Origin: Thermus antranikianii DSM 12462
GTDB taxonomy: Bacteria; Deinococcota; Deinococci; Deinococcales; Thermaceae
Length of the DNA stretch: 51,949 bases
Direction of reading: 5' to 3'
NCBI RefSeq assembly: GCF_000423905.1
Contig: NZ_AUIW01000013.1
Span: forward strand, 1 to 51,949
Part shown: positions 33,456 through 45,684 of the stretch, in pieces
Layout of the letters: every line of letters starts with the position of its first letter
How positions within the stretch are numbered: the first letter of the stretch is position 1
Position numbers and translations under genes: made by a program
Notes under the pieces: generated by a model
The model's database searches: none
The model's input: the letters and a program-made list of their open reading frames with translations, nothing else
What the model was told of the DNA's origin: nothing

Positions 33456-33818
33456 CTAGTCCCCTTCCTTAAGCCGCACCTCCACCCGGCCCTTCTTGTC
33501 CTTCACGGAAAGCTTGGCCTTGGCCTTACCCTTCTTGTACTCCGCCTTCCACTCGTCCTTCTTCACCTCGTACTTGACCCGCACCCAGCCCCGGCGGCGG
33601 AGGTCCTCGTCGTGGTAGCGGAAGATGGCCTCCGCCTGGGAGAAGCGGTAGACCACCACGAGCCCTTGGGGCTCTGGAAGGCGCTCCACCACCACCGCCT
33701 GGGGGAAAAGGTTAAAGGAGAGGGTGGCAGTGATGCGGAGCTCCGCGGAGCCGGTGGGATTCACCTCGAGGGCCCAGGCCAGAACCAGCAAGGGTAGCAT
33801 CCCGAGTATTCTGCGCAT
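33456..33818 (-). CDS. Small secreted protein, lysine-rich C-terminus
   Basis: I do not recognise this 120-aa protein. It has a signal peptide (MRRILGMLPLLVLAWA, cleavage near 16). It continues with beta-strand-like segments (EVNPTGSAELRITATLSF; PQGLVVVYRFSQAEAIFRY) and a strongly basic C-terminal half (KKDEWKAEYKKGKAKAKLSVKDKKGR). It may bind polyanions or the cell wall, which is speculation. TAAGCT lies 6 nt before ATG 33818 (leaderless). It is divergent from the DdrA-like gene and followed by tRNA-Ala on the same strand. Confidence 0.75.
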   Translation of the reverse strand: MRRILGMLPLLVLAWALEVNPTGSAELRITATLSFNLFPQAVVVERLPEPQGLVVVYRFSQAEAIFRYHDEDLRRRGWVRVKYEVKKDEWKAEYKKGKAKAKLSVKDKKGRVEVRLKEGD

Positions 33819-33868
33819 GACCCTAGCTTAACCTACCCTCCCCCCTAACCCCTGAGGGTGGCCTAAAG

Positions 33869-33880
33869 TACACTTTAGCT
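33869..33880 (+). promoter_or_regulatory. Leaderless-type promoter of the DdrA-like operon
   Basis: TACACT (33869-33874) lies 6 nt before the ATG at 33881. No convincing -35 and no inverted repeat like a known radiation/desiccation operator is seen upstream. Confidence 0.55.
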
Positions 33881-34521
33881 ATGGATGAAGTCTGGCAAAA
33901 ACTCTCCGAACCCTTCCCCCCCGGCGAGGTGCAGTGGCGCATCGAGGCCCTCTCCCGGGATAAAAAACGCGCCCTGGTGGTCCCCTATGTGGATGCCCGC
34001 ACCGTTTTGGACCGGCTGGACCGGGTGGTGGGCCCCGAGGGGTGGCAGGACGCCTACGAGGTGCTGGCCGACGCCGAGCGTGCGGTGAAGGATGAGCGGG
34101 GGGAGCGGCGGGAACGCCTGGTGGAGGTGAAGTGCCGCCTCACGGTCCTGGGGGTGACCAAGGAGGACGTGGGGGAAGGGGATTCCCTGAAGGCGGCCTT
34201 CTCCGATGCCTTGAAGAGGGCCGCGGTGAAGTTCGGGGTGGGCCGGTACCTCTACCGCCTCGAGAAACAGTGGGTGGACTACGACCCGGAAAAGGGGCGC
34301 TTCACCCCACCCAAGCTGCCTGAACCCTCCCCTGGCGAGGAGGAGGGCCTTGGGGAGGAAAAGCCCGAGGCCTACCGGCTCATCGACCAGCTTCTGGAAA
34401 GGCTCAAGGAAAAGGGCCTGGGCAAGGAGGCCGCCAAAATCGTTACCAAGTACGGCGGCTACGGCAAAACCCCCGAGGAAACCAAGCGGCTTTACGGGGA
34501 GCTCAGGGCCCTGCTTAAGGG

Positions 34522-34525
<4 letters not shown>
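33881..34525 (+). CDS. ddrA: Rad52/22-family single-strand annealing protein, DdrA-like
   Basis: This 214-aa protein has a Rad52/22-type core at about 10-135: VVPYVDARTVLDRLDRVVGPEGWQ, then VKCRLTVLG and SLKAAFSDALKRAAVKFGVGRYLYRLEKQWVDYD. A Pro/Glu-rich linker (~145-165) and a helical C-terminal tail follow. Length and layout match DdrA of Deinococcus, which protects 3' DNA ends after damage. Thermus belongs to the same phylum. It overlaps the phosphoesterase gene (ATGA), so they form an operon with rsmA. Confidence 0.87.
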
Positions 34526-36079
<1,554 letters not shown>

Positions 36080-36247
36080 CACCTCGGCTTCCGATAACCA
36101 AACGGCTTACACCGATTAGCCTCCCCTTCGGTGTAGTCCACCCCTATTGTCCCGCACCTGGGGTGATAAGATGGGCGGGAACTGAGGTGGGGGCCTCGAG
36201 GGTTTTGGGCCCTCACCTCGTGAAGAGATGCACGAAAGGAGGGGACC
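36080..36247 (+). promoter_or_regulatory. Leader/promoter region of the nqo operon
   Basis: The region holds an inverted repeat TACACCG (36108-36114) and CGGTGTA (36129-36135), a possible -10 TAAGAT (36167-36172), and a 12-bp stem with one G·U pair (36184-36195 with 36208-36219). A strong SD AAAGGAGGGG (36235-36244) precedes the TTG start. The hexamer TACACC occurs four times in alternating orientation between 36065 and 36135. The start site is not certain. Confidence 0.5.
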
Positions 36248-36607
36248 TTGGCGCCGATCGCGGAGTACGTGAGCATCCTGATCTATCTGGGGGTGGCCCT
36301 TTTCATCGGGGTGGCGGCCCTGGTGGTGGGGGCCCTCCTGGGTCCCAAGAAACCGGGGAAGGCCAAGCTGATGCCCTACGAGTCGGGGAACGACCCGGCG
36401 GGGGAGGTCAAGCGCTTCCCCGTCCACTTCTACGTGGTGGCCATGCTGTTCATCCTCTTTGACGTGGAGGTGGCCTTCCTCTGGCCCTATGCGGTGAGCG
36501 CAGGCACGCTCGGCCTGTACGGCTTCCTGGGCGTGGCGGGCTTCACCCTGCTCCTCTTCGTGGGCTTCCTCTACGAGTGGTGGAAGGGGGTGATGCGGTG
36601 GCACTGA
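36248..36607 (+). CDS. nqo7: NADH-quinone oxidoreductase subunit 7 (NuoA)
   Basis: This 119-aa membrane subunit of complex I has three transmembrane helices. The acidic conserved loop between TM1 and TM2 ([20 protein letters not shown]) helps form the quinone-entry region, and the second helix carries [14 protein letters not shown]. The start is TTG at 36248 with SD AAAGGAGGGG 3 nt upstream. The translated N-terminus (MAPI.EYV) is that of the Thermus protein as I recall. First gene of the nqo operon. It overlaps nqo6 by 10 nt. Confidence 0.96.
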   Translation: MAPIAEYVSILIYLGVALFIGVAALVVGALLGPKKPGKAKLMPYESGNDPAGEVKRFPVHFYVVAMLFILFDVEVAFLWPYAVSAGTLGLYGFLGVAGFTLLLFVGFLYEWWKGVMRWH

Positions 36608-37143
36608 AGGACCTCTTTGAGCGGGACGTGCAGGAGCTGGAGCGGGAAGGCATCCTCTTTACCACCCTGGAGAAGCTGGTGGCCTGGGGGCGCTCCAATT
36701 CCCTATGGCCCGCCACCTTCGGCCTGGCCTGCTGCGCCATCGAGATGATGGCCTCCACCGACGCCAGAAACGACCTAGCCCGCTTCGGGAGCGAGGTCTT
36801 CCGGGCAAGCCCCCGCCAAGCAGACGTGATGATCGTGGCGGGCCGGCTTTCCAAGAAGATGGCCCCCGTCATGCGGCGGGTCTGGGAGCAGATGCCCGAC
36901 CCCAAGTGGGTGATCTCCATGGGGGCCTGCGCCAGCTCAGGGGGGATGTTCAACAACTACGCCATCGTGCAGAACGTGGACTCGGTGGTGCCGGTGGACG
37001 TGTACGTGCCCGGCTGTCCCCCGCGCCCCGAGGCCCTTATCTATGCGGTGATGCAGCTGCAGAAGAAGGTGCGGGGCCAGGCGGTCAACGAACGGGGCGA
37101 GAGGCTTCCCCCCGTGGCCGCCTGGAAGCGCGCCAGGGGGTGA
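36598..37143 (+). CDS. nqo6: NADH-quinone oxidoreductase subunit 6 (NuoB)
   Basis: The 181-aa peripheral-arm subunit holds the last Fe-S cluster, N2, which reduces the quinone. Its ligands are visible: adjacent Cys45-Cys46 (LACCAIEMM), Cys111 (GACASSGG) and Cys140 ([10 protein letters not shown]). GTG 36598 gives the usual [12 protein letters not shown]-terminus. A longer in-frame start at 36577 is inside nqo7 and rejected. It is separated by 3 nt from nqo5. Confidence 0.97.
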   Translation: MALKDLFERDVQELEREGILFTTLEKLVAWGRSNSLWPATFGLACCAIEMMASTDARNDLARFGSEVFRASPRQADVMIVAGRLSKKMAPVMRRVWEQMPDPKWVISMGACASSGGMFNNYAIVQNVDSVVPVDVYVPGCPPRPEALIYAVMQLQKKVRGQAVNERGERLPPVAAWKRARG

Positions 37144-37146
37144 GGT

Positions 37147-37767
37147 ATGCGGCTCAATAGGGTGTTGGAAGAAGCCCAGGCCAAGGGCTACACCATAGAG
37201 GACAACGGCCTCGGCAACCTCTGGGTGGTGGTGCCTCGGGAGGCCTTTAAGGAGGAGATGATCCACTACAAGGCCCTGGGCTTTAACTACCTGGCGGACA
37301 TCGTGGGCCTGGACTACTTGGAATACCCCGATCCCCGCCCGGAGCGCTTCGCCGTGGTCTACGAGCTGGTCTCCCTTCCCGGGTGGCAGGACGGGGACGG
37401 AAGCCGGTTCTTCGTCCGGGTCTACGTGCCGGAAAAGGACCCCAGGCTTCCCACCGTCACCGACCTCTGGGGAAGCGCAAACTTTTTGGAGAGGGAGGTT
37501 TACGACCTCTTTGGGATCGTCTTTGAAGGCCACCCGGATTTGCGCAAGATCCTGACCCCGGAGGACCTCGAGGGCCACCCCCTGCGCAAGGACTTCCCCC
37601 TGGGGGAAACCCCCACCCTCTTCCGCGAGGGGCGCTTCATCGTGCCCAGCGAGTTCCGGGCCGCCCTTACCGGGAAGAACCCCGGCCTCACCCTATACCG
37701 GGGGGGTAGCCGCAAGGGGTACCGGGCCCTTTGGGCCGATCTCATGAAGGCCAAGGAGGTCAAATGA
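37147..37767 (+). CDS. nqo5: NADH-quinone oxidoreductase subunit 5 (NuoC)
   Basis: This 206-aa soluble subunit has no cofactor. It packs against Nqo4 in the connecting part of complex I. The 30-kDa-subunit signature is clear: [62 protein letters not shown] in pieces, and a C-terminal tail. It is a separate gene here, whereas some bacteria fuse nuoC and nuoD. It overlaps nqo4 by 4 nt (ATGA). Confidence 0.96.
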   Translation: MRLNRVLEEAQAKGYTIEDNGLGNLWVVVPREAFKEEMIHYKALGFNYLADIVGLDYLEYPDPRPERFAVVYELVSLPGWQDGDGSRFFVRVYVPEKDPRLPTVTDLWGSANFLEREVYDLFGIVFEGHPDLRKILTPEDLEGHPLRKDFPLGETPTLFREGRFIVPSEFRAALTGKNPGLTLYRGGSRKGYRALWADLMKAKEVK

Positions 37768-38984
37768 AGGACTACCTAGACCTGGACCCAAGGGTGGCGG
37801 AGGAGCCTAAGGAGCTCCGCACGGAGGTCATGACCCTGAACGTGGGACCCCAGCATCCCTCCACCCATGGGGTGCTGCGAGTGGTGGTGACCCTATCGGG
37901 CGAAGAGATCCTAGACCTCGTCCCCCACATCGGCTACCTCCACACCGGGTTTGAGAAGAACATGGAGTACCGGACGTATACGCAGGTGATCACGTATACG
38001 CCCCGGATGGACTACCTCCACTCCTTTGCCCACGACCTGGCCTACGCCCTGGCGGTGGAGAAGCTGGTGGGGGCAGTGGTGCCCCCAAGGGCCCAGACCA
38101 TCCGCATCATCCTGAACGAGCTTTCCCGCCTGGCCAGCCACCTGGTCTTCCTGGGCACCGGGCTACTGGACCTTGGGGCCCTTACCCCCTTCTTCTACGC
38201 CTTCCGGGAGCGGGAAACCATCCTGGACCTCTTCGAGTGGGTTACGGGCCAGCGCTTCCACCACAACTACATCCGCATCGGCGGGGTTAAGGAGGACCTC
38301 CCCGAGGAGTTCGTGCCCGAGCTAAAGAAGTTCCTCGAGGTCATGCCCCATCGCATCGACGAGTACGAGGCCCTCTTTGCGGAAAGCCCCATCTTCTACG
38401 AGCGGGCCCGGGGCGTGGGGGTCATCCCTCCCGAGGTGGCCATCAACCTGGGTCTCACGGGGGGCTCCCTAAGGGCCAGTGGGGTGAACTACGACGTGCG
38501 CAAGGCCTACCCCTATGCGGGCTACGACACCTACCAGTTCGATGTGCCCTTGGGGGAGCACGGGGACGTGTTCGACCGCATGATCATCCGCATCCGAGAG
38601 ATGCGGGAGTCGGTGAAGATCATCAAGCAGGCCTTGGAGAGGCTGGAGCCAGGGCCGGTGCGGGACCCTAATCCCCAGATTACCCCGCCTCCCAGACACC
38701 TTTTGGAAACCTCCATGGAGGCGGTCATCTACCACTTCAAGCACTACACCGAGGGTTTCCACCCTCCCAAGGGGGAGGTGTACGTGCCCACGGAGTCCGC
38801 CAGGGGCGAGCTGGGGTACTACATCGTTTCCGACGGGGGCAGCATGCCCTACCGGGTCAAGGTGCGGGCCCCAAGCTTCGTGAACCTGCAAAGCCTCCCC
38901 TACGCCTGCAAAGGGGAACAGGTAGCCGACATGGTGGCCATCATCGCCAGCCTGGATCCCGTCATGGGCGACGTGGACCGATAG
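37764..38984 (+). CDS. nqo4: NADH-quinone oxidoreductase subunit 4 (NuoD)
   Basis: This 406-aa subunit forms the quinone-binding chamber with Nqo6. It has [19 protein letters not shown], with the quinone-site His of the conserved HGVLR-type loop, [11 protein letters not shown], and the family's Tyr/Asp region [19 protein letters not shown]. The C-terminal end is DPVMGDVDR, typical of the 49-kDa subunit. No metal is expected although the fold derives from NiFe hydrogenase. ATG 37764 overlaps the nqo5 stop. nqo2 follows after 13 nt. Confidence 0.97.
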   Translation: MKDYLDLDPRVAEEPKELRTEVMTLNVGPQHPSTHGVLRVVVTLSGEEILDLVPHIGYLHTGFEKNMEYRTYTQVITYTPRMDYLHSFAHDLAYALAVEKLVGAVVPPRAQTIRIILNELSRLASHLVFLGTGLLDLGALTPFFYAFRERETILDLFEWVTGQRFHHNYIRIGGVKEDLPEEFVPELKKFLEVMPHRIDEYEALFAESPIFYERARGVGVIPPEVAINLGLTGGSLRASGVNYDVRKAYPYAGYDTYQFDVPLGEHGDVFDRMIIRIREMRESVKIIKQALERLEPGPVRDPNPQITPPPRHLLETSMEAVIYHFKHYTEGFHPPKGEVYVPTESARGELGYYIVSDGGSMPYRVKVRAPSFVNLQSLPYACKGEQVADMVAIIASLDPVMGDVDR

Positions 38985-38997
38985 GAGGGAAGGGAAG

Positions 38998-39543
38998 ATG
39001 GGGTTTTTTGACGACAAGCAAGACTTCCTGGAGGAAACCTTCGCCAAGTATCCGCCGGAAGGACGACGCTCCGCCATCATGCCCCTCTTAAGGCGGGTGC
39101 AGCAGGAGGAGGGCTGGATCCGCCCGGAACGGATAGAGGAGATCGCCCGGCTGGTGGGCACCACGGCCACGGAGGTCCTGGGGGTGGCGAGCTTCTACTC
39201 CTACTACCAGTTCGTGCCCACAGGGCGCTATCACCTTCAGGTGTGCGCCACCTTGAGCTGTAAGCTGGCCGGGGCCGAGGAGCTTTGGGATTACCTCACG
39301 GAAACCCTGGGCATCGGCCCGGGGGAGGTGACCCCAGATGGCCTTTTCAGCGTGCAGAAGGTGGAGTGCCTGGGAAGCTGCCACACGGCCCCCGTGGTCC
39401 AGGTGAACGACGAACCCTACGTGGAATGCGTGACCCGGGCGAGGCTTGAGGCGCTCCTGGAGGGCCTTAAGGCGGGGAAGCGCCTCGAGGAGATCGAGCT
39501 CCCCGGCAAATGCGGGCACCACGTGCACGAGGTGGAGGTATGA
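38998..39543 (+). CDS. nqo2: NADH-quinone oxidoreductase subunit 2 (NuoE)
   Basis: The 181-aa thioredoxin-like subunit binds the [2Fe-2S] cluster N1a beside the flavin. Its ligands are Cys83 and Cys88 (VCATLSCKL) and two Cys near 124 and 128 ([11 protein letters not shown]). Two further Cys near 144 and 172 (VECVTRA, GKCGHH) could form the extra disulfide seen in the Thermus subunit. Its helical N-terminus contacts Nqo1. GGGAAG precedes ATG 38998. The stop overlaps the nqo1 start. Confidence 0.97.
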   Translation: MGFFDDKQDFLEETFAKYPPEGRRSAIMPLLRRVQQEEGWIRPERIEEIARLVGTTATEVLGVASFYSYYQFVPTGRYHLQVCATLSCKLAGAEELWDYLTETLGIGPGEVTPDGLFSVQKVECLGSCHTAPVVQVNDEPYVECVTRARLEALLEGLKAGKRLEEIELPGKCGHHVHEVEV

Positions 39544-40853
39544 CCGGGCCCATCGTTTCCGGACACGACCCCCGCTTTGAAAAAACCCTCTACGCCCACG
39601 TGGGCCAGGAGGGAAGCTGGACCCTGGACTACTACCTGAAGCACGGGGGATACGAGACCGCCAAACGGGTTTTAAGGGAGAAAACCCCGGAGGAGGTCAT
39701 CGAGGAGGTGAAGCGCTCCGGGCTCAGGGGCCGGGGCGGGGCAGGCTTTCCCACAGGGGTGAAGTGGAGCTTCATGCCCAAGGATGGGAAGCAACACTAC
39801 CTGATCTGCAACGCCGACGAGTCCGAGCCGGGTAGCTTCAAGGACCGCTACATCCTGGAGGATGTTCCCCACCTGCTCCTCGAGGGCATGATCCTGGCGG
39901 GCTACGCCATCCAGGCCACGGTGGGGTACATCTACGTGCGGGGGGAGTACCGGAAGGCGGCGGACCGCCTGGAGGCGGCCATCCGGGAGGCCCGCGCCCG
40001 GGGCTACCTGGGGGAAAACCTCTTCGGCAGCGGCTTCTCCTTCAACGTGCACGTGCACAGGGGGGCTGGGGCCTACATCTGCGGCGAGGAAACCGCCCTC
40101 ATGAACTCCCTGGAGGGCTTGAGGGCCAATCCCCGCCTAAAGCCTCCCTTCCCTGCCCAATCCGGCCTTTGGGGCAAGCCCACCACCATCAACAACGTGG
40201 AAACCCTGGCCGCGGTGGTGCCAATCCTGGAACGGGGCGCCGACTGGTTTGCCAGCATGGGCACCGAGCAGTCCAAGGGGATGAAGCTCTACCAGATCTC
40301 CGGCCCCGTGAGGCGGCCAGGGGTTTATGAGCTACCCATGGGCACCACCTTCCGGGAACTCATCTACGACTGGGCAGGAGGGCCCCTGGAACCCATCCAG
40401 GCCCTCATCCCCGGGGGATCCTCCACCCCGCCCCTGCCCTTTACCGATGAGGTCCTGGACACCCCCATGAGCTACGAGCACCTGCAGGCCAAGGGCTCCA
40501 TGCTGGGCACAGGAGGCGTGATCCTCATTCCGGAGAGGGTCAGCATGGTGGACGCCATGTGGAACCTGACCCGCTTCTACGCCCACGAGTCCTGCGGCAA
40601 GTGCACCCCCTGCCGGGAGGGGGTGGCGGGCTTCATGGTGAACCTCTTCGCCAAGATTGGCTCCGGGGAAGGGGAGGAGAAGGACGTGGAAAACCTGGAG
40701 GCCCTTCTGCCCCTCATCGAGGGCCGAAGCTTCTGCCCCCTGGCGGATGCGGCGGTGTGGCCGGTGAAAGGTTCCTTGAAGCACTTTAAGGATCAGTACC
40801 TGGCCCTGGTGCGGGAAAAGAAACCCGTGCCCAGGGTGAACCTCTGGAGGTGA
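39540..40853 (+). CDS. nqo1: NADH-quinone oxidoreductase subunit 1 (NuoF)
   Basis: The 437-aa subunit is the NADH dehydrogenase proper. It binds FMN and NADH through [15 protein letters not shown] and the [19 protein letters not shown] region. It carries the [4Fe-4S] cluster N3 via [12 protein letters not shown] (three Cys near 353-359) and a fourth Cys near 400 (RSFCPLADA). ATG 39540 directly overlaps the nqo2 stop. An upstream in-frame start lies inside nqo2 and is rejected. It overlaps nqo3 by 4 nt (GTGA). Confidence 0.97.
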   Translation: MTGPIVSGHDPRFEKTLYAHVGQEGSWTLDYYLKHGGYETAKRVLREKTPEEVIEEVKRSGLRGRGGAGFPTGVKWSFMPKDGKQHYLICNADESEPGSFKDRYILEDVPHLLLEGMILAGYAIQATVGYIYVRGEYRKAADRLEAAIREARARGYLGENLFGSGFSFNVHVHRGAGAYICGEETALMNSLEGLRANPRLKPPFPAQSGLWGKPTTINNVETLAAVVPILERGADWFASMGTEQSKGMKLYQISGPVRRPGVYELPMGTTFRELIYDWAGGPLEPIQALIPGGSSTPPLPFTDEVLDTPMSYEHLQAKGSMLGTGGVILIPERVSMVDAMWNLTRFYAHESCGKCTPCREGVAGFMVNLFAKIGSGEGEEKDVENLEALLPLIEGRSFCPLADAAVWPVKGSLKHFKDQYLALVREKKPVPRVNLWR

Positions 40854-43204
40854 AGGTGGTTAAAGTCAAGGTCAACGACCGGATGGTGGAGGTGCCCCCA
40901 GGGACCAGCGTCATGGACGCGGTCTTCCACGCGGGGTACGACGTGCCCCTCTTCTGCTCGGAAAAGCACCTCTCCCCCATAGGGGCCTGCCGCATGTGCC
41001 TGGTGCGCATCGGCCTGCCCAAAAGGGGCCCGGACGGCAAGCCGGTCCTGAACGACAAGGGAGAGCCCGAGATCGCCTGGCAGCCCAAGCTGGTGGCCAG
41101 TTGCGTCACCGCCGTGGCGGATGGCATGGTGGTGGACACCCTTTCGGAGGTGGTGCGGGAAGCCCAGGCGGGGATGGTGGAGTTCACCCTCCTCAACCAC
41201 CCCTTAGACTGCCCCACCTGCGACAAGGGGGGAGCCTGTGAGCTCCAGGACCGCACGGTGGAGTACGGGCTTTACGAGAAGTATTACCAGAAGGCCCCCC
41301 TCGAGCTTCCCACCTACACCCGCTTCGAGTTCACCCGCCGCCACGTGGACAAGCACCATCCCCTCTCCTCCTTTGTGGTGCTGGACCGGGAGCGGTGCAT
41401 CCACTGCAAGCGCTGCGTGCGCTACTTTGAGGAGATCCCGGGGGACGAGGTCCTGGACTTCATCGAGCGGGGGGTGCACACCTTCATCGGCACCATGGAC
41501 TTCGGGCTTCCCTCGGGGTTTTCCGGGAACATCACCGACATCTGCCCGGTGGGGGCCCTTTTGGACCTCACCGCCCGCTTCCGGGCCCGCAACTGGGAGA
41601 TGGAGGAAACCCCAAGCCACTGCGCCCTCTGCAGCGTGGGGTGCGGCATCACCGCGGACACCCGTAGCGGCGAGCTTTTGAGGATCCGGGCCCGGGAAAT
41701 CCCCGAGGTGAACGAGATCTGGCTTTGCGATGCGGGCCGGTTCGGGCACGAGTGGGCGGACGAGAACCGGATCAAATACCCCCTGGTGCGGAAAGGGGAA
41801 GGGCTGGTGGAGGCCACCTGGGAGGAGGCCTTCGCCGCCATCCGGGAGGGCCTCAAGGGAGCCAGGAAGGAGGAGGTGGGCATCTACCTGGCCCACGACG
41901 CCACCCTCGAGGAGGGCCTCATGGCAGCGGAGCTGGCCCGGGTGCTAAACACCCCTCACCTGGACTTCCAGGGCCGCACCGCCGCCCCAGCGAGCCTCTT
42001 TGTGCCCGCCACCTTGGAGGACCTCCTCAGGGCCGATTTCGCCCTGGTCCTAGGGGATCCCACGGAGGAAGCCCCCATCCTGCACCTCCGCCTAAGCGAG
42101 TTCGTGCGGGACCTCAAGCCCGCTCCCAGGTTCGCCCACGGCACCCCCTTCGCCGACCTCTCCATCAAGGAGAGGATGCCCCGCCGCACCGACAAGATGG
42201 CCCTCTTCGCTCCCTACCGCGCCCCCTTGATGAGGTGGGCCCGCATTGCAGAGGTCCACGCCCCCGGGGAGGAGCGGGAGATCCTCCTGGCCCTTCTTGG
42301 GGAAAAGGAGGGGAGCGAGGCGGTTAAGCAGGCCAAGGAGGCCTGGGAGAAGGCCCAAAACCCCATCCTGATCCTGGGGGCTGGGGTCTTGCAGGACGCG
42401 GTGGCGGCGGAAAGGGCAAGGCTTTTGGCCGAGCGCAAGGGGGCTAAGGTGCTGGCCATGACCCCGGCGGCGAATGCCCGGGGCCTCGAGGCCCTGGGGG
42501 TCTGGCCCGGGGAGAAAGGGGCGGCCTGGGACGAAGCCGGAAGCCCCTACGCCTACTACGGCTTCGTACCCCCAGAAGGGGCCCTAAAGGACAAACGCTT
42601 TCTGGTCATGCACCTAAGCCACCTCCACCCCCTGGCGGAGCGGTATGCGGACGTGGTCCTCCCCGCCCCCACCTTCTACGAGAAGCGGGGGCAGGTGGTG
42701 AACCTGGAAGGACGGGTCCTTTCCCTCAACCCCGCCCCCATCGAAAACGGCGAGGCGGAGGGCGCCATCCAGGCCCTGGCCCTGCTGGCCGAGGCCCTTG
42801 GGGTGCGGCCGCCCTTCAGGCTTGGCCTCGAGGTGGAGCGGGAGCTCAAGAAAAAGGTGCCCGCTCCTAACGGCCTCCTCATCCACCGCACCCAGCGCCT
42901 GCGGCCCAGGGCCCAGGAGGGAAGGCTCTACCTTAGGCCCACCATGTGGAGGGCCTGGCAGCTTACGGGCAAGGTGGCCCAGACCGTCCGCCCTGAGCTT
43001 TGGGTCCACCCGGAAACCGCCAAGGCCGAGGCCCTCTTGGAGGGAGCCCGGGTGGAGGTGGAAGGCCCCTTGGGCCCGGTCCTGGCCCAGGTGGTCCACC
43101 GGGAAGACCTGCCCAAGGGCTTCCTCTACCTCTCCGCCCTCGGTCCCTTTGCGGGCAGGAGGATGGAGGCCAAGGTGTTGGTTCCCACGGGAGGTGAGGC
43201 ATGA
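40850..43204 (+). CDS. nqo3: NADH-quinone oxidoreductase subunit 3 (NuoG)
   Basis: This 784-aa subunit carries four Fe-S clusters. N1b uses Cys36, Cys47, Cys50 and a later Cys. N5 lies in [17 protein letters not shown], with a His ligand. N4 lies in [15 protein letters not shown] and the DICPVGAL Cys. The extra cluster N7 has its ligands in CALCSVGC and in WLCDAG. The C-terminal half is molybdopterin-oxidoreductase-like without cofactor. N7 is found only in some bacteria, including Thermus and E. coli. The GTG start at 40850 overlaps the nqo1 stop. Confidence 0.96.
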   Translation: MKVVKVKVNDRMVEVPPGTSVMDAVFHAGYDVPLFCSEKHLSPIGACRMCLVRIGLPKRGPDGKPVLNDKGEPEIAWQPKLVASCVTAVADGMVVDTLSEVVREAQAGMVEFTLLNHPLDCPTCDKGGACELQDRTVEYGLYEKYYQKAPLELPTYTRFEFTRRHVDKHHPLSSFVVLDRERCIHCKRCVRYFEEIPGDEVLDFIERGVHTFIGTMDFGLPSGFSGNITDICPVGALLDLTARFRARNWEMEETPSHCALCSVGCGITADTRSGELLRIRAREIPEVNEIWLCDAGRFGHEWADENRIKYPLVRKGEGLVEATWEEAFAAIREGLKGARKEEVGIYLAHDATLEEGLMAAELARVLNTPHLDFQGRTAAPASLFVPATLEDLLRADFALVLGDPTEEAPILHLRLSEFVRDLKPAPRFAHGTPFADLSIKERMPRRTDKMALFAPYRAPLMRWARIAEVHAPGEEREILLALLGEKEGSEAVKQAKEAWEKAQNPILILGAGVLQDAVAAERARLLAERKGAKVLAMTPAANARGLEALGVWPGEKGAAWDEAGSPYAYYGFVPPEGALKDKRFLVMHLSHLHPLAERYADVVLPAPTFYEKRGQVVNLEGRVLSLNPAPIENGEAEGAIQALALLAEALGVRPPFRLGLEVERELKKKVPAPNGLLIHRTQRLRPRAQEGRLYLRPTMWRAWQLTGKVAQTVRPELWVHPETAKAEALLEGARVEVEGPLGPVLAQVVHREDLPKGFLYLSALGPFAGRRMEAKVLVPTGGEA

Positions 43205-44319
43205 ACCCTTATCCCTTGGATCCCTACTGGATGGTGGCCTTGAAGGCCCTCCTGGTGGTGGTGGGCCTCCTCACCGCCTTCGCCTTCATGACCCTGATCG
43301 AGCGCCGCCTTCTCGCCCGCTTCCAGATCCGCCTGGGCCCCAACCGGGTAGGGCCCTTTGGCCTTCTCCAGCCCGTGGCCGACGCCATCAAGAGCATCTT
43401 CAAGGAGGACCTGGTGGTGGAGCGGGCGGACAAGGTGCTTTTTGTCCTGGCCCCCTTGATCGGCGTGGTCTTCGCCCTCCTAGCCTTCGGAGCCATCCCC
43501 TTCGGCCCTCCGGGGAGCTTCTTCGGCTACCAGCCCTGGGTCCTGAACCTGGACCTTGGCCTCCTCTACCTCTTCGCCGTGAGCGAGATGGCCATCTACG
43601 GCATCTTCCTGGCGGGCTGGGCCTCCGGGAGCAAGTATAGCCTCCTGGGCTCCTTGCGCTCCTCGGCAAGCCTCATCTCCTACGAGCTGGGGCTGGGCAT
43701 GGCCCTCCTCTCCCCGGTCCTCTTGGTGGGGAGCCTGAACCTGAACGACATCGTGAACTGGCAAAAGGAACACGGCTGGCTCATCCTTTACGCCTTCCCC
43801 GCCTTCCTCCTTTACGCCATCGCCGCCCTGGCGGAGGCCGCCCGCACCCCCTTTGACCTGCCCGAGGCGGAGCAGGAGCTCGTGGGGGGGTACCACACGG
43901 AGTACAGCTCCATCAAGTGGGCCCTCTTCCAGATGGCCGAGTACATCCACTTCATCACCGCCAGCGCCCTCATCCCCACCCTCTTCCTGGGAGGCTGGAC
44001 CATGCCCTTCCTGGAGGTTCCCTACCTCTGGATGTTCCTCAAGATCGCCTTCTTCCTCTTCCTCTTCATCTGGATCCGGGCCACCTGGTTCCGGTTGCGC
44101 TACGACCAGCTCCTGCGCTTCGGCTGGGGCTTCCTCTTCCCGGTGGCCCTGGTCTGGTTCCTGGTGACCGCCCTGGTGGTGGCCTTAGACCTTCCCCGCT
44201 CCTACCTCCTCTACCTCTCCCTGATCGCCTTCTTGGTCCTCCTGGGAGCGGTGATGTACGGCCCCAAATCCACCCGCAAGCCAGCCCCCAAGGGGCTATC
44301 CAAGGGAGGTGGCGCATGA
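43201..44319 (+). CDS. nqo8: NADH-quinone oxidoreductase subunit 8 (NuoH)
   Basis: The 372-aa membrane subunit (about nine helices) forms the quinone tunnel entry and links the redox arm to the proton pumps. Conserved elements are [33 protein letters not shown] in pieces and the acidic loop [31 protein letters not shown], also split. The loop residues couple quinone reduction to pumping. The C-terminal tail is Lys/Pro-rich. It overlaps nqo3 and nqo9 by 4 nt each (ATGA). Confidence 0.97.
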   Translation: MNPYPLDPYWMVALKALLVVVGLLTAFAFMTLIERRLLARFQIRLGPNRVGPFGLLQPVADAIKSIFKEDLVVERADKVLFVLAPLIGVVFALLAFGAIPFGPPGSFFGYQPWVLNLDLGLLYLFAVSEMAIYGIFLAGWASGSKYSLLGSLRSSASLISYELGLGMALLSPVLLVGSLNLNDIVNWQKEHGWLILYAFPAFLLYAIAALAEAARTPFDLPEAEQELVGGYHTEYSSIKWALFQMAEYIHFITASALIPTLFLGGWTMPFLEVPYLWMFLKIAFFLFLFIWIRATWFRLRYDQLLRFGWGFLFPVALVWFLVTALVVALDLPRSYLLYLSLIAFLVLLGAVMYGPKSTRKPAPKGLSKGGGA

Positions 44320-44864
44320 CCCTAAAGGCCCTGGCCCAAAGCCTCGGCATCACCCTCAAGTACCTCTTCTCCAAGCCGGTGACCGTCCCCTACCCCGATG
44401 CCCCCGTGGCCCTCAAACCCCGCTTCCACGGCCGGCACGTACTCACCCGCCACCCCAACGGCCTGGAAAAGTGCATCGGCTGCTCCTTGTGCGCGGCCGC
44501 CTGCCCCGCCTACGCCATCTACGTGGAGCCCGCGGAAAACGACCCGGAAAACCCGGTCTCGGCGGGGGAGCGCTACGCCAAGGTCTACGAGATCAACATG
44601 CTCCGGTGCATCTTCTGCGGGCTTTGCGAGGAGGCCTGCCCCACCGGGGCCATCGTGCTGGGCTACGACTTTGAAATGGCCGACTACGAGTACTCCGACC
44701 TCATCTACGGCAAGGAGGACATGCTGGTGGATGTGGTGGGCACGAAGCCCCAGCGCCGGGAAGCGAAGATGACCGGCAAGCCCGTGAAGCCCGGCTACGT
44801 GGTGCCCTACGTCCGCCCGGAGCTGGAGGGGTTCAAGGCCCCCACGAAAGGAGGCGAGAAATGA
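44316..44864 (+). CDS. nqo9: NADH-quinone oxidoreductase subunit 9 (NuoI)
   Basis: This 182-aa subunit has two [4Fe-4S] clusters, N6a and N6b, in ferredoxin motifs [12 protein letters not shown] (Cys53, 56, 59, 63) and [12 protein letters not shown] (Cys98, 101, 104, 108). They pass electrons from Nqo3 to N2 in Nqo6. An amphipathic N-terminus lies on the membrane surface. ATG 44316 overlaps the nqo8 stop. A much longer open frame starting near 43917 is a shadow of nqo8. Confidence 0.97.
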   Translation: MTLKALAQSLGITLKYLFSKPVTVPYPDAPVALKPRFHGRHVLTRHPNGLEKCIGCSLCAAACPAYAIYVEPAENDPENPVSAGERYAKVYEINMLRCIFCGLCEEACPTGAIVLGYDFEMADYEYSDLIYGKEDMLVDVVGTKPQRREAKMTGKPVKPGYVVPYVRPELEGFKAPTKGGEK

Positions 44865-45400
44865 CCCCCTGGGAAGCCTTGGCCCTCCTGCTCCTCCTCT
44901 TCACCGGGGTCCTGGTGGTCACCCTGAGAAACGCCATCCACGCCGCCTTGGCCCTCATCGGGAACTTCCTGATCCTGGCGGGGATCTACGTGGCCCTCGA
45001 GGCCCGCTTCCTGGGCTTCATCCAGATCATCGTGTACGCCGGGGCCATCGTGGTCCTCTTCCTCTTCGTGATCATGCTCCTCTACGCCGCCCAGGGCGAG
45101 GTGGGCTTTGACCCCCTGGTGCGAAGCCGTCCCCTGGCCGCCCTCCTGGCCCTGGGGGTAGCTTTGGTCCTCCTCTCGGGCCTTTGGGGAGTGAACCTCG
45201 CCTTTACCAAGGATCTGCAGGGGGGTCTGCCCCAGGCCCTGGGGCCCCTCCTGTACGGGGACTGGCTTTTCGTCCTGCTGGCGGTGGGCTTCCTCCTCAT
45301 GGCGGCCACGGTGGTGGCGGTGGCCCTGGTGCAGCCCACCCGCCCCCTGGACGCCCTGAGCCCTGAGGAGCGCAAGGAGGAAAAGGAGGTGGTGCGGTGA
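44861..45400 (+). CDS. nqo10: NADH-quinone oxidoreductase subunit 10 (NuoJ)
   Basis: The 179-aa membrane subunit has five helices. Helix 3 includes the [16 protein letters not shown] segment with the pi-bulge region known in complex I. The C-terminus is charged ([12 protein letters not shown]). It forms part of the E-channel with Nqo8, Nqo7 and Nqo11. ATG 44861 overlaps the nqo9 stop and its own stop overlaps the nqo11 GTG. Confidence 0.95.
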   Translation: MTPWEALALLLLLFTGVLVVTLRNAIHAALALIGNFLILAGIYVALEARFLGFIQIIVYAGAIVVLFLFVIMLLYAAQGEVGFDPLVRSRPLAALLALGVALVLLSGLWGVNLAFTKDLQGGLPQALGPLLYGDWLFVLLAVGFLLMAATVVAVALVQPTRPLDALSPEERKEEKEVVR

Positions 45401-45684
45401 GCTACCTGTACGCCTCCGTCCTCCTCTTCGCCCTAGGGGTCTACGGGGTTTTGACCCGCAGGACCGCCATCCTGGTCTTTCTCTCCATCGAGCTCATGCT
45501 CAACGCCGCCAACCTCTCCCTGGTGGGCTTCGCCCGGGCCCTTGGCCTGGAAGGCCAGGTGGCCGCCCTCATGGTCATCGCCATCGCCGCCGCCGAGGTG
45601 GCGGTGGGTCTGGGCCTCATCGTGGCCATCTTCCGCCACCGGGAGAGCACCGCGGTGGACGATCTCTCGGAGCTTAGGGGGTGA
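45397..45684 (+). CDS. nqo11: NADH-quinone oxidoreductase subunit 11 (NuoK)
   Basis: This 95-aa subunit has three membrane helices with the two conserved intramembrane Glu residues ([18 protein letters not shown] and [19 protein letters not shown]) that form part of the central proton path. The GTG start at 45397 overlaps the nqo10 stop. The stop overlaps the nqo12 GTG. The length is normal for the family. Confidence 0.96.
   Translation: MSYLYASVLLFALGVYGVLTRRTAILVFLSIELMLNAANLSLVGFARALGLEGQVAALMVIAIAAAEVAVGLGLIVAIFRHRESTAVDDLSELRG

Noticed and set aside
43917..44315. Long upstream extension of nqo9
   Set aside because: It is nqo8 read in another frame; the ATG at 44316 gives the standard Nqo9 N-terminus.
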